Source of the DNA: Nocardia sp. NRRL S-836
Lineage (GTDB): Bacteria > Actinomycetota > Actinomycetes > Mycobacteriales > Pseudonocardiaceae
Assembly (NCBI RefSeq): GCF_001279525.1
Contig: NZ_LGDY01000098.1
Span: forward strand, 37,941-101,940
Direction of reading: 5' to 3'
Length of the DNA stretch: 64,000 nt
Positions 24,313-33,278 of this stretch are shown piece by piece (the stretch's first letter is position 1; each line of letters opens with the position of its first letter). The notes under the pieces were generated by a model that made no database searches, was not told the origin of the DNA, and saw only the letters and a list, made by a program, of their open reading frames with translations. A program made the position numbers and the translations under genes.

Positions 24313-26703
24313 ATGCTGCGTGGCCGAGACCGGCAGCGCGTCGCCGTCGACGCGTTGCTCAGGCGTGCGCGCGTTGGACGCGGAGGGGTGCTCGTGGTGT
24401 GCGGCGAGCCCGGCAGCGGCAGGACCGCTCTGCTCGACCACGCCCGGCGCTCCTCCGAGGCGGTGCTGTGCGTGGACGACGTGCGGGTGCTCGACGACGA
24501 CCTGCGCCGGCTCGCCGCGGACGTCACCGACACGCAGGCCGCGCTGCTCATCGCCACCGACGGGGAGACGTTCGGGCTGCCCGCCGTGGTGCTCGACCCG
24601 CTGGACCGCGCGGAGAGCCTGCTCGTGCTGCACGACCTGGTGCCCGGCCTGCCGGGCGCGCTCGCGGTCGACCTCGCGGACCTCGCGTGCGGCAACCCGC
24701 TCGCGCTGGTGGAGCTGGCCCGCTCGCTCACGTCCGACCAGCTCGGTGGCATCGCACCGCCGCCGGACGGGTTGCCGCGGGACAGCTCGCTGCGCGGCCG
24801 GCTGCTGGCCCGGTTCGCCGCGTTGCCGCAGCGGGCGCGTGACGTCGTGGCACTGGCCGCCGTGGACGAGGAGCTGACGGCCGACGAGCTGGCGCGGCTC
24901 ACCGGCGACCTGGACGCGGTGACGGAGGCGGGCGCGTTGCTCGACCCGCGCCGGTTGATCCGCTCGACGCTGTACGCGGGCCTGTCGCCGGCGGTGCGGT
25001 TCCAGGCGCACGCGCGGCTGGCCGAGCTGCTGCCGCCGGGACCACGCCGTGCCTGGCACGCCGCCTGCACCGGCCAGGCCGGCGACGAGCCCGCGGATCA
25101 GCTCACCACCAGTGCCGAACGCGCCCGCCGCTGCGGCGACTTCGCCACCGCCGCCCGCGATCACGACCGCGCGGCCCGGCTCACCAGCGACCCCGAGCAG
25201 AAGGCCCGCCGCCTGCTCAACGCCGCCGCCGACCACTGGGCCCACGGCGCGCCGCACCGGGCACGGGCCGTCCTGCGCACGGCGTCGCGGCTGACCGACA
25301 CGACGGAGCTCAAGGCGCTGGTGGACCTGGTCGTCGGCGGCATCGACCTGGGCGAAAGCCTCCCGGACGTGGCCGCGGATCGGCTGGTCAGGGCCGCGCG
25401 GAGCCTCCTCGGCACCCGGCGCGGGCTCGCCGTGGCCGCGCTCGGGTTCGCCGGTGAGGCGGCGAGCATCGCCGGTGACCACCGCAGGTACAGCGCCATC
25501 GCGGAGTTCGCCGCCCGGATCCGCCTCGCCGACGAACCGCCCGCCACCCGGCTCACCCTGGAGCACCTGGCCGGGATGGCGGCGACGTTCGACGGGCGGC
25601 ACGACGTGGCGCTGCCGGCGTTGCGCCAGGTCATCGAGCTGGCGCACCAGGTGCCGGGACCGCAGGCGCGGATCTGGGCGAGCCAGGCGGCCTACGTGCT
25701 GGGCGACGCCGCCGGGTCGCACGAGATGGCCACCGGCGCGGTCACGGCGGCGCGGGAGAGCGGGTTGACCGCGCTCGTGCCGTGGGCGCTGGTCTACCGG
25801 GCGCTGTCGGCACTCCTGCTGGACCAGCACGCCGCCGCCCTCACCGCGGCCACCGAGGGCGTGCACGCGGCGACCGCGATCGGGCAGCACAACGCCGTGG
25901 TCGACCACCTGACGATCCTCGCGCTGCTGGCGGCGTTGCGCGGCGACGCGGAGACGGCGCTGCACCGCATCGACGCCGCCACCGAGCACATCACCCAGCG
26001 CGGGCTCACCCGGCCCGGCACGTTCGGCGCGTGGGCGTTCGCGTGCGTCGACCTCGCGCGCGACCGGCCCGCCGACGCGCTGGACCGGCTGCGGCTGCAC
26101 CCCGGCCACGCGGGCATCAAGGTCATGGCCGCGCCGCACGTGGTGGAGGCGGCCGTCGCGTGCGGTCAACCGTCGACGGCGGACCGGGCGCTGCAGCGGT
26201 TCGAGCGGTGGGCGGAGGCCACCGGCAGCCTCGCCCGGCGCGCGCTCTCGCACCGCTGCCACGGCCTGCTGGAGACCGGGACCGCCGACGAGCACTTCGA
26301 GGAGGCGATCCGGCTGCACCGCGCCAGCGGCACCGCCATGGAGCTCGCGAAGACGGAGCTGCTGTACGGCAACCGGCTGCGGCGCGGGCGCAAACCCAAG
26401 GTGGCGCGCGAACACCTGCGCGACGCCGTGCGGATCTTCCAGTCCTACCAGGCAGATCACTGGGTCGCGCGGGCCACCGCCGAGCTGCGCGCGGCCGGTG
26501 ACACCACCGGCGAGCCGAACGACCGGCCCGAGCTGACGCCGCAGCAGGCGCAGATCGCGCGGCTGGTCGCGGAGGGCGCCACGAACCGCGAGATCGCCGC
26601 GCGGTTGTTCCTGAGCCACCGCACCGTCGAGCACCACCTGCGCAACATCTTCGCGCGGCTCGGCGTGCGGTCGAGGGTCGAGCTGACCAGGAGGCTCGAC
26701 TGA
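24313..26703 (+). CDS. LuxR-family ATP-binding regulator (LAL-like, compact)
   Basis: 796 residues. An N-terminal P-loop domain with GEPGSGRT (Walker A) near 33-40 and a short Walker B (VLCVDDVRV), a long central helical TPR-like region, and a C-terminal LuxR helix-turn-helix (LTPQQAQIARLVAEG, TNREIAARLFLSHRTVEHH). The nucleotide domain is about 100 residues shorter than in the usual MalT-like regulators. Such proteins are ATP-dependent activators of antibiotic or catabolic genes. It is directly followed by a thioesterase and an alcohol dehydrogenase (2 bp, then 4-bp overlap), which it may control. Confidence 0.88.
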   Translation: MLRGRDRQRVAVDALLRRARVGRGGVLVVCGEPGSGRTALLDHARRSSEAVLCVDDVRVLDDDLRRLAADVTDTQAALLIATDGETFGLPAVVLDPLDRAESLLVLHDLVPGLPGALAVDLADLACGNPLALVELARSLTSDQLGGIAPPPDGLPRDSSLRGRLLARFAALPQRARDVVALAAVDEELTADELARLTGDLDAVTEAGALLDPRRLIRSTLYAGLSPAVRFQAHARLAELLPPGPRRAWHAACTGQAGDEPADQLTTSAERARRCGDFATAARDHDRAARLTSDPEQKARRLLNAAADHWAHGAPHRARAVLRTASRLTDTTELKALVDLVVGGIDLGESLPDVAADRLVRAARSLLGTRRGLAVAALGFAGEAASIAGDHRRYSAIAEFAARIRLADEPPATRLTLEHLAGMAATFDGRHDVALPALRQVIELAHQVPGPQARIWASQAAYVLGDAAGSHEMATGAVTAARESGLTALVPWALVYRALSALLLDQHAAALTAATEGVHAATAIGQHNAVVDHLTILALLAALRGDAETALHRIDAATEHITQRGLTRPGTFGAWAFACVDLARDRPADALDRLRLHPGHAGIKVMAAPHVVEAAVACGQPSTADRALQRFERWAEATGSLARRALSHRCHGLLETGTADEHFEEAIRLHRASGTAMELAKTELLYGNRLRRGRKPKVAREHLRDAVRIFQSYQADHWVARATAELRAAGDTTGEPNDRPELTPQQAQIARLVAEGATNREIAARLFLSHRTVEHHLRNIFARLGVRSRVELTRRLD

Positions 26704-26704
26704 C

Positions 26705-27145
26705 GTGTCCGATCAACACGAGGGTGGTTGCGTGCGCGAGCAGTACCGGCACTGGCAGCGGATTCCGACCCGCTGGGCGGACAACGACGTCTACGGGCAC
26801 GTGAACAACGTCGTCCACTACGCGTTCATGGACACCGTGATCAACACGTGGCTGATCGCGTCCGGGCTCGACATCCACGAGGGCGGCGAGATCGGCCTGT
26901 GCGTGGAGTCCCACTGCAACTACCGGGCCCCGGTGTCGTTCCCGGACGCGCTGGACGCGGGCCTGCGGATCGGCCACCTCGGCCGGTCGAGCGTGCGCTA
27001 CGAGGTCGGGTTCTTCCTCGCCGACAGCGCGGACGTGGTGGCGGAAGGCCACTTCGTGCACGTGTTCGTGGACCGCGCGACCCGCAAGCCCGTGGAGGTC
27101 CCCGCGGGTCTGCGCGCTCGGATGGAAGGGCTGGTGGTCGCGTGA
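26705..27145 (+). CDS. Hotdog-fold acyl-CoA thioesterase
   Basis: 146 residues from GTG 26705, with AGGAGG 10 nt before it (a GTG at 26732 is the alternative). The 4-hydroxybenzoyl-CoA thioesterase signature is present: TRWADNDVYGHVNNVVHYAFMD, with the catalytic-type Asp, then VESHCNYRAPV. Cleaves an acyl-CoA thioester in the cytosol; chain preference unknown. Last three bases overlap the alcohol dehydrogenase start, so the two act together, probably on one short aliphatic or aromatic substrate. Confidence 0.88.
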   Translation: MSDQHEGGCVREQYRHWQRIPTRWADNDVYGHVNNVVHYAFMDTVINTWLIASGLDIHEGGEIGLCVESHCNYRAPVSFPDALDAGLRIGHLGRSSVRYEVGFFLADSADVVAEGHFVHVFVDRATRKPVEVPAGLRARMEGLVVA

Positions 27146-28242
27146 AGACCCGCGGCGCGGTGCTCACGAACGTCGGCGGCCCGCTGGAGGTCGTGGACCT
27201 CGAACTGGACCCGCCCGGTCCCGGCGAGCTGCTGGTGCGCGTGCACGCCACCGGCCTGTGCCACTCCGACCTGTCCGTGGTCGACGGTTCCCGCATCCGC
27301 CCGTTGCCGATGGTCCTCGGCCACGAGGCGGCGGGCGAGGTCGTGGAGGCGGGCCCGAACTCCGAGTTCGTGCCGGGCGACCACGTCGTGCTGTCGTTCG
27401 TGCCCGCGTGCGGTGCCTGCCGCCGCTGCGCGTCCGGCCGCCAGGCGCTGTGCGAACCGGGCGCCGCCGCCAACCGCGAGGGCACGCTGCTGAGCGGGCA
27501 GCGCCGGTGGACCCTGCCCGACGGCACCCGGCCGCACCACCACCTCGGCGTGTCCGGGTTCGCCGAGTACACCGTGGTCTCCGACCGCTCGGCCACGCTC
27601 GTGCCGCGGGACCTGCCGCTCGACGTCGCGGCGCTGTTCGGGTGCGCCGTGCTGACCGGTGCGGGCGCGGCGTTCTACAGCGCGGAGGTCACGCCGGGGG
27701 ACCGGGTCGCGGTGTTCGGCCTCGGCGGCGTCGGCCTCGCGGCCGTGCTCGCCGCGGTGACGGCGGGCGCGACCCAGGTCGTCGCGGTGGACGTCGTCGA
27801 CCACAAGCGGCAGCTGGCCCTCACGCTCGGCGCGACGCACGAGGTGCCCGGCGGACCGGACGTCGTCAGCCACGTCCGCGACCTCACCGGCGGTGGCGCG
27901 GACAAGGTCATCGACACCACCGGCGTCGCTGCCGTGCTCGAACAGGCTTACGCCGCAACGGCGATCGGCGGCACCACGGTCACCGTCGGCCTGCCGCACC
28001 CCGACCGGACCGTCACCCTGCCCGCGCTGAACCTGGTCGCCGAGGAACGCACGCTCAAGGGCAGCTACCTCGGGTCGTGCGTGCCGCGCCGGGACGTGCC
28101 GCGGTTCGTGGACCTCTACCGCGCGGGCCGGCTGCCGGTCGACGGCCTGCTGTCCGGGCGGCTGACCCTGCCGGAGATCAACGACGGGTTCGCCCGGCTC
28201 GCGTCCGGTGAGGCGGTGCGGCAGGTCGTCGTCATGACGTGA
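27142..28242 (+). CDS. Zinc-dependent alcohol dehydrogenase (MDR, class III-like)
   Basis: 366 residues from GTG 27142 (GTGA overlap with the thioesterase). Catalytic zinc ligands in GLCHSDL (Cys) and GHEAAGEV (His-Glu). The structural zinc lobe shows four Cys in CGACRRCASGRQALC. Rossmann motif GLGGVGLAAV near 190. The closest layout is the NAD- or mycothiol/glutathione-type alcohol dehydrogenases (AdhC/Rv0162c-like). Interconverts an alcohol and aldehyde. A hairpin after the stop ends the LuxR-thioesterase-ADH operon. Confidence 0.92.
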   Translation: MKTRGAVLTNVGGPLEVVDLELDPPGPGELLVRVHATGLCHSDLSVVDGSRIRPLPMVLGHEAAGEVVEAGPNSEFVPGDHVVLSFVPACGACRRCASGRQALCEPGAAANREGTLLSGQRRWTLPDGTRPHHHLGVSGFAEYTVVSDRSATLVPRDLPLDVAALFGCAVLTGAGAAFYSAEVTPGDRVAVFGLGGVGLAAVLAAVTAGATQVVAVDVVDHKRQLALTLGATHEVPGGPDVVSHVRDLTGGGADKVIDTTGVAAVLEQAYAATAIGGTTVTVGLPHPDRTVTLPALNLVAEERTLKGSYLGSCVPRRDVPRFVDLYRAGRLPVDGLLSGRLTLPEINDGFARLASGEAVRQVVVMT

Positions 28243-28277
28243 TGCCCGATTCAGCCCACACGGGCACGAATCGGGCA
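28243..28277 (+). terminator. Terminator after alcohol dehydrogenase
   Basis: A perfect 10-bp stem TGCCCGATTC (28243-28252) with GAATCGGGCA (28268-28277), immediately after the stop codon. Confidence 0.7.
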
Positions 28278-28327
28278 GGACAGGTGCTGTGTCAGAGGTT
28301 GACCTGACACGGCGGCCTGTTGCACGG

Positions 28328-28341
28328 TGAGAGCGCTCTCA
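28328..28341. promoter_or_regulatory. CebR/CelR-like LacI-family operator
   Basis: TGAGAGCGCTCTCA, a perfect 14-bp palindrome 58 bp before the protease start. It differs at two symmetric positions from the actinomycete cellulose-repressor site TGGGAGCGCTCCCA. Related boxes occur at 45524 and 61575. Confidence 0.6.
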
Positions 28342-28399
28342 TGTTCGCGCCACCCGCAACGGGGCGGGCGGCGACCCCTGCACGGACAAGGAGAAGAGC

Positions 28400-29527
28400 G
28401 TGCGTCTCACCATGTCCAGAATCGTGCCCGCGCTGGCCATCGTGCTCGTCGGGTCCACCTTCACCGCTCCCGCCCAGGCCGCTGCGCAGGAGCTGTCACC
28501 CGGCCTGCTGTCCGCGATGAGCTCGGCGTTCGGGCTCACCGAACAGCAGGCGCGGGTGCGCCTGGCGTCCGAACAGCGCGCGTCGGAGCTCGCACCGCGC
28601 GTCGAGACCGAGGCCGGCACCGCCTACGCCGGCAGCTGGTTCGAGGAGAACCGCCTGGTCGTCGCCGTCACCGACCGGGCGGCCGCGCGCCGGGTCGAGG
28701 CCACCGGCGCCGTGGCACGGGTCGTCGGCCGCTCGGCCGGGTCCATGGCCGCCCACAAGAACCGCCTCGACGCCCTGTCCGCCACCGGTGCCGTGCCCGC
28801 CGCGGTCGCGAGCTGGCACCCGGACCCGAGGTCCGGCACGGTCGTCGTGAACGTCGAGGCCGGCAAGCAGACCGCCGAGGTCGCCGCGTTCCTCGACCGG
28901 GCCCGGCAGTTCGGTGCCATCAGCGTCAACACCGAGGGCGTGCGGCAGCCGCGGCCGTTCGCGGCGGGCACGGTCGGCGGCGACCCGTACTACACCGGCA
29001 ACGTCCGCTGCTCCATCGGCTTCTCGGTGCACGGCGGCTACGTCACCGCCGGGCACTGCGGCGGCAACGGCGCGGCGGTGTACGGCTGGGACCGCTCCTT
29101 CCAGGGCAACTTCGCGGGCTCGTCGTTCCCCGGCAACGACTACGCGTGGGTGCGCACCGGCGGCGGCTGGTGGACCGTGCCGGTCGTGCTCGGCTGGGGC
29201 AAGGTGAGCGACGTGCTGGTGCGCGGCTCGTGGGAGGCGCCGATCGGCACCTCGGTGTGCCGCTCCGGCTCGACGACGAAGTGGCACTGCGGCGTGATCC
29301 AGAGCCGCAACGAGACCATCCGGTACGCGCAGGGTGACGTGCACCAGATGGCGGGCACGAGCGTGTGCGCCGAGGGCGGCGACTCCGGTGGCTCGTTCAT
29401 CACCGGTGACCAGGCCCAGGGCGTGACGTCCGGCGGCTACGGCAACTGCTCCAGCGGCGGCCGCACCTGGTTCCAGCCGATCAACGAGATCCTGAGCGTC
29501 TACGGGCTGCGCCTGCACACGGCCTGA
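28400..29527 (+). CDS. Secreted serine protease, streptogrisin/alpha-lytic (S1E) type
   Basis: 375 residues, GTG start with AAGGAG upstream. Signal peptide about 1-28, a pro-region to about 187 with the alpha-lytic prodomain pattern (TEQQARVRLASEQRA, then YAGSWFEE), then a chymotrypsin-fold catalytic domain. Triad: His in VTAGHCGG, Asp in GNDYAWV, Ser in EGGDSGGSF. Cys pairs in VRCSIGF/GHCGG and SVCRSG/WHCGV match streptogrisins B and C. The prodomain folds the protease and is then cut away; the mature enzyme digests extracellular protein. The LacI-type box upstream suggests carbon-source control. Confidence 0.94.
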   Translation: MRLTMSRIVPALAIVLVGSTFTAPAQAAAQELSPGLLSAMSSAFGLTEQQARVRLASEQRASELAPRVETEAGTAYAGSWFEENRLVVAVTDRAAARRVEATGAVARVVGRSAGSMAAHKNRLDALSATGAVPAAVASWHPDPRSGTVVVNVEAGKQTAEVAAFLDRARQFGAISVNTEGVRQPRPFAAGTVGGDPYYTGNVRCSIGFSVHGGYVTAGHCGGNGAAVYGWDRSFQGNFAGSSFPGNDYAWVRTGGGWWTVPVVLGWGKVSDVLVRGSWEAPIGTSVCRSGSTTKWHCGVIQSRNETIRYAQGDVHQMAGTSVCAEGGDSGGSFITGDQAQGVTSGGYGNCSSGGRTWFQPINEILSVYGLRLHTA

Positions 29528-29534
29528 CCCCGGT

Positions 29535-29573
29535 CCCGGCTGTCCACTGCGGACCGCGCGGTGGACAGCCGGG
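29535..29573. terminator. Bidirectional terminator between protease and cupin genes
   Basis: A perfect 13-bp inverted repeat (29535-29547 with 29561-29573) between convergent stops. Confidence 0.78.
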
Positions 29574-29577
29574 TGGC

Positions 29578-29943
29578 TCAGTGCTTCCTGGCGTAGTCGT
29601 CCATGCCCTGCCAGTCGACGAGCACGCACGGTTCGGCGCCGACGACCCAGGCGTCGTGGCCCGGCGCGGCCATCATGAAGTCACCGGGCTTGATCTCCTC
29701 CTCCTGGCCGTCGTCCATGACGATCATCATGCGGCCCGACACGCAGTAACCCCGGTGGGCCACCTGGCAGGTGTCGGTTCCCGCGAGCGGCTTGACGTGC
29801 TCCGACCAGCGCCAGCCCGGCTGGAAGACGGCACGGCCGACCGGGCCGCCTTCGCTGTTGAGCAGGTCCAGCCGACCCATGCCCTGTTCGAAGGGACGGG
29901 TCTCCTCAGGCGAGTCGAAGCTCTTGACGAGCAGACCGGACAT
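29578..29943 (-). CDS. Small cupin-domain protein
   Basis: 121 residues from ATG 29943, with a near-perfect AAGGAGGTGG. Single cupin barrel: the region HVKPLAGTDTCQVAHRGYCVSG and PGDFMMAAPGHDAWVVG give the two cupin motifs, with some metal-ligand His positions kept. The protein is small and cytosolic. Such single-domain cupins bind a metal or small ligand. No function can be assigned; it lies downstream of the TetR gene in the same direction and may be co-transcribed. Confidence 0.8.
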   Translation of the reverse strand: MSGLLVKSFDSPEETRPFEQGMGRLDLLNSEGGPVGRAVFQPGWRWSEHVKPLAGTDTCQVAHRGYCVSGRMMIVMDDGQEEEIKPGDFMMAAPGHDAWVVGAEPCVLVDWQGMDDYARKH

Positions 29944-30026
29944 GGCCACCTCCTTGTGGACTGTCTTGCGCACGTCGAGAACAGCACGCGAACGGCCCCG
30001 CGCACACGTGGCACAGGACCTGTTCG

Positions 30027-30611
30027 CTAGGGCCGAAGGGCGGCATCCGGCAGCAGCTTCGCGAGCCCGAACTCGAACCGCTCGTCGAACGACGCCTCGG
30101 TGAGGAACGGGAGCACGCGGCGCAGCGCGGGCCGTTCGCCGACCGAGAACCCTTCTCCGGAGCCGGGCCGCGCCTGTTCTTCCTGGGTGAGCCCGAGGAC
30201 GAAGTAGACGACGTCCCAGTTCGTCCACGCCGCGTCCCGTTCGGACAGTCCGCCCTCCAGCAGGGCCGCGACAAGCGCCTCCGCGACGTCCAATGTGGCC
30301 GGTTCGGCGGCATAGGTGCCCGCCACGACCACGGCGCCGTCGCGGTGGGCCAGCAGCGCCCGCCGGTACCGGCGGGCGATCTCCGCGGCCCGTTCCCGCC
30401 AGTCGCGCGGCAGGTCGTCGAGCGACACGCCGGCCACGATCGCGTCGGCCATCAGCTCCTCCAGCCGGGCCTTGGTCTTGACGTGCCACAGGACGGTGTT
30501 CATCCGGACGTCGAGCCGCTGCGCGATCGCGCGCATCGAGACGGCGTCGGCCCCGCGCTCGTCGAGGATCTCCAGGGCGGCCCGCACCACGTCCGCTTGA
30601 CTCTTGGTCAC
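30027..30611 (-). CDS. TetR-family regulator (TetR_C-type)
   Basis: 194 residues from GTG 30611. Helix-turn-helix near 20-45: VSMRAIAQRLDVRMNTVLWHVKTKARLEEL, very like the tetracycline-repressor subgroup with TetR_C ligand domain (DWRERAAEIARRYRRALLAHRDGA). Divergent from an FAD monooxygenase, with two palindromes between, one covering its own start. This is the layout of TetR(X)-type pairs in which the regulator senses the aromatic substrate of the monooxygenase. The ligand is unknown. Confidence 0.9.
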   Translation of the reverse strand: MTKSQADVVRAALEILDERGADAVSMRAIAQRLDVRMNTVLWHVKTKARLEELMADAIVAGVSLDDLPRDWRERAAEIARRYRRALLAHRDGAVVVAGTYAAEPATLDVAEALVAALLEGGLSERDAAWTNWDVVYFVLGLTQEEQARPGSGEGFSVGERPALRRVLPFLTEASFDERFEFGLAKLLPDAALRP

Positions 30612-30653
30612 TGACCTAGTCTACTCACGGCACAGTTGTTGGTCAGTGACCAA
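30604..30653. promoter_or_regulatory. TetR operators between regulator and FAD monooxygenase
   Basis: TTGGTCA-N-TGACCAA: a perfect copy at 30639-30653 and a near copy at 30604-30618 (last arm TGACCTA), with starts 35 bp apart. One overlaps the TetR start codon, the other lies just before the monooxygenase ribosome site. Confidence 0.78.
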
Positions 30654-30666
30654 GAGGAGTGGGTTG

Positions 30667-31917
30667 ATGCTGGACGTCGTCATCGTGGGCGCGGGACCGA
30701 CCGGGTTGTGGCTCGCAGGGGAGCTGCGGCTCGGCGGGGCCACCGTCACGGTCCTGGAGGCACGGCAGGAGCGGGACGTGAACTCCAAGGCCCTCACGAT
30801 CCACCCGCGCACGATCGAGCTGTTCGACTGCCGCGGGGTCGTGGAACCGTTCCTCGCCGAGGGGATCCGCATCCCGAACGGCCACTTCGGCGGCCTGCCG
30901 GACCGGCTGGACTTCGCCGTGCTCGACACGCCCCACCCGTTCACGCTGGCGTTGCCGCAGGTCCGCACCGAGGAGCTGCTCGAACAGCGCGCGGCCGAGC
31001 TGGGCGCGACCATCCGGCGCGGCCGCCCGGTGACGGGCCTGGTCGAGCGCGGCGTCGAGCTGGCCGGTGGCGAGGTCGTCGCCGCGCGGTACGTGGTCGG
31101 GTGCGACGGGACGCGCAGCACGGTCCGCACGGCCGCGGGCATCGACTTCCCCGGCACCGACGCCACGACCTGGGGCTGGCTGGGCGACGTGGTGCTCGAC
31201 GACCCGCCGGCCCGCGGCTTCACGAGCGCCACCGGGATCGACGGCGGGCTGATGGTCGTGCCGCTGCCCGGTGGCGTGCACCGGATCGTGGGCGGCGACC
31301 CGGCCACGAACCGGCCCGAGTGGCCGGGCGAGCTCACCCTCGACGAGCTGCGCGCCACGGTGAAGGCCATCGCGGGCACGGACTTCGGCATGCGCGACCC
31401 GCGGTGGCTGTCCCGCTTCGGCAATGCCACCCGCCAGGCCACCACGTACCGGGCCGGCCACGTCCTCCTGGCCGGCGACGCCGCCCACATGCACTTCCCG
31501 ACCGGCGGGGTCGGCATGAACGTCGGCATCCAGGACGCGCACAACCTCGGCTGGAAGCTCGCCGCCGTCGCCACCGGGAGCGCGGACGAGGCGTTGCTCG
31601 ACAGCTACCACACCGAACGCCACCCCGTGGGAGCCGCGCTGCTCGCGCACACCAGGGCGCAGACGGCGTTGATGACCGCCTTCACGCCGGAGGGGCAGGC
31701 GTTGCGGGCGTTGCTGAGCGGCCTGATCGCGTCCGCGCCGGACATGTCCCGCGAGCTCGCCGAACGCCTCTCCGGCCTCGACGTGGCCTACGCGACCGGG
31801 CGGCGTGTGCCCGACCAGCGGCTACCGGACGGGGAGACGCTCTTCACGCGGCTGCGGGGCGGTGGGCACGTGCAGACCCCGGCCGGGCTCGTGCGGCCGG
31901 ACGGTCACCTGGCCTGA
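30667..31917 (+). CDS. FAD-dependent aromatic monooxygenase (PHBH family)
   Basis: 416 residues from ATG 30667 (GAGGAG upstream). Class A flavoprotein hydroxylase: GxGxxG in VIVGAGPTGLWLAGE, the DG motif CDGTRSTVR and the GD motif LLAGDAAHMHFPTGGVGMN. It is about 70-100 residues shorter than typical polyketide/phenol hydroxylases: after residue 380 the C-terminal thioredoxin-like domain is cut to a short tail, though the final LVRPDGHLA matches the usual end of that domain. Hydroxylates or inactivates an aromatic compound using NAD(P)H and oxygen. Likely resistance or detoxification, given the divergent TetR. Confidence 0.88.
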   Translation: MLDVVIVGAGPTGLWLAGELRLGGATVTVLEARQERDVNSKALTIHPRTIELFDCRGVVEPFLAEGIRIPNGHFGGLPDRLDFAVLDTPHPFTLALPQVRTEELLEQRAAELGATIRRGRPVTGLVERGVELAGGEVVAARYVVGCDGTRSTVRTAAGIDFPGTDATTWGWLGDVVLDDPPARGFTSATGIDGGLMVVPLPGGVHRIVGGDPATNRPEWPGELTLDELRATVKAIAGTDFGMRDPRWLSRFGNATRQATTYRAGHVLLAGDAAHMHFPTGGVGMNVGIQDAHNLGWKLAAVATGSADEALLDSYHTERHPVGAALLAHTRAQTALMTAFTPEGQALRALLSGLIASAPDMSRELAERLSGLDVAYATGRRVPDQRLPDGETLFTRLRGGGHVQTPAGLVRPDGHLA

Positions 31918-31935
31918 GCCGCGCGCTCGCGGCTC
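31916..31935. terminator. Short hairpin at monooxygenase stop
   Basis: GAGCCGCG-CGCT-CGCGGCTC, a perfect 8-bp stem starting in the stop codon, in the 106-bp convergent gap before the kinase gene. Confidence 0.6.
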
Positions 31936-32023
31936 GGCGGGGCGACCGCGTGCTGGTCGCGGCGTCGGCCTTCGGCGGGTCGTCCGCAGTTGGCCCGCAC
32001 CGGGGCCCCGTTCGTGTCCGGTC

Positions 32024-33202
32024 TCAGCCCTTGCCGGAACCGGGACCTGCCTTGCTGCCGTGGCCGGGCTCCGCCTTGCTCTTGGGCTTGTGGTTCTGCG
32101 GTGCCTTGACCTCGGGCTTCGCGGGTGCGGGCCGGTTGTGCTCGACCTTCTGGTTGGCCTGGACCGGCACGACCGCGGCCGCGCTGGTCGTCGGCGGGAC
32201 GGACGCCACCACGGGCGTCACCGGTGTCTCGGGTGCCGTGGTCGTCGTCGGCGGCGCGGACTCGGCCGGTGCCGACGCGGAGTTCAACGTCATCATGACA
32301 CCGGTCGTGGTGGCGACCAGCGCGAACGCCCCCGCCGCCACGAGCATGCGGACCGGGCTGCGGGATGGCTGGCTGCGGGATGGTTGCGGGAGGGCGACCC
32401 TGGTGGGTGCGACCTCCCTCAGCAGCCGCGCGCACTCCGCCGCGTCCGGGCGGCGGCGGGGGGAGAGCGAGGTCATGAGCGTCAGCAGGCGCTTGAGGTC
32501 CGCGGGCAGGCCGCGGGGGATGTCCGGCCGGCGGTGCAGGCGGGCGACCGCTGCCTCCACCTCGCTGCCCTGGTACTCGCGGCGGCCGGTGAGGCACTCC
32601 AGCAGCACCAGGCCGAGCGCGTACACGTCCACCGCACAGGTCAGCTTCTCGCCGCGCACCTGCTCCGGTGAGAGGTAGGCGGCGGTGCCGACCAGCTGGT
32701 CGGGGCGGGTGAGCCGGGTCGCGTCGACCAGCGTGGCCAGGCCGAAGTCGGCGAGGTGGGCGTTGCCGTCGCGGTCGAGCAGGATGTTCGAGGGCTTGAT
32801 GTCGCGGTGCATCACGCCCTTCGCGTGCACGTAGGCGAGCGCGTCGGCCAGCTCCGCGCCCAGCCGCCGCACCTCGTCCACCTCGAGGGGACCGTTCGCG
32901 ATCCGCTCGAACAGCGTCTGCCCGTCGACCATTTGCAACACCACGAACGGCGTGCCCGCGGTGGTTCCGGCGTCGTGCACCTGCACGAGGCCCGGATGCG
33001 ACAACGCGGCCAGGGTCTTGATCTCGTTCTCGAACCGGGCCGCGTCAGCGACGTCGGAGCCGGCGCGGAAGAGCTTCACGGCGACGTGGCGGTGCAGCCG
33101 GGTGTCCCAGGCGCGCCGCACCTCGGCCATGCCACCGGCGCCCAGCAGGTCGTCGAGCTCGTAGCGTTCGTCGAGCAGCCGCTCGTGCGCGGACACGGAC
33201 AT
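32024..33202 (-). CDS. Membrane Ser/Thr protein kinase (Pkn family)
   Basis: 392 residues. Kinase domain about 10-270: glycine loop LLGAGGMAEV, VAVK lysine, catalytic loop HRDIKPSNILL, DFG in LADFGLA, then GTAAYLSPEQ. A basic linker, one membrane helix about 283-303, and a Pro/Thr- and Lys-rich outer tail of about 85 residues with no PASTA repeats. The tail (PTTTTAPETPVTP and KPKSKAEPGHG) is probably wall-associated. Phosphorylates proteins in response to an unknown envelope signal. The epoxide-hydrolase-like gene lies 76 bp upstream in the same direction. Confidence 0.92.
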   Translation of the reverse strand: MSVSAHERLLDERYELDDLLGAGGMAEVRRAWDTRLHRHVAVKLFRAGSDVADAARFENEIKTLAALSHPGLVQVHDAGTTAGTPFVVLQMVDGQTLFERIANGPLEVDEVRRLGAELADALAYVHAKGVMHRDIKPSNILLDRDGNAHLADFGLATLVDATRLTRPDQLVGTAAYLSPEQVRGEKLTCAVDVYALGLVLLECLTGRREYQGSEVEAAVARLHRRPDIPRGLPADLKRLLTLMTSLSPRRRPDAAECARLLREVAPTRVALPQPSRSQPSRSPVRMLVAAGAFALVATTTGVMMTLNSASAPAESAPPTTTTAPETPVTPVVASVPPTTSAAAVVPVQANQKVEHNRPAPAKPEVKAPQNHKPKSKAEPGHGSKAGPGSGKG

Positions 33203-33278
33203 GGCGGCCTTCCCCTCGGCGATCAGCTACCACCCGTATTCCCCTGGGCGCCGATCACCAACCCTCCGCGCCGGCGAC

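Noticed and set aside
31880..32000. Possible frameshift restoring the missing C-terminal domain of the FAD monooxygenase
   Set aside because: Other frames downstream show no homology to the thioredoxin-like domain, and the existing end matches a normal C-terminus.
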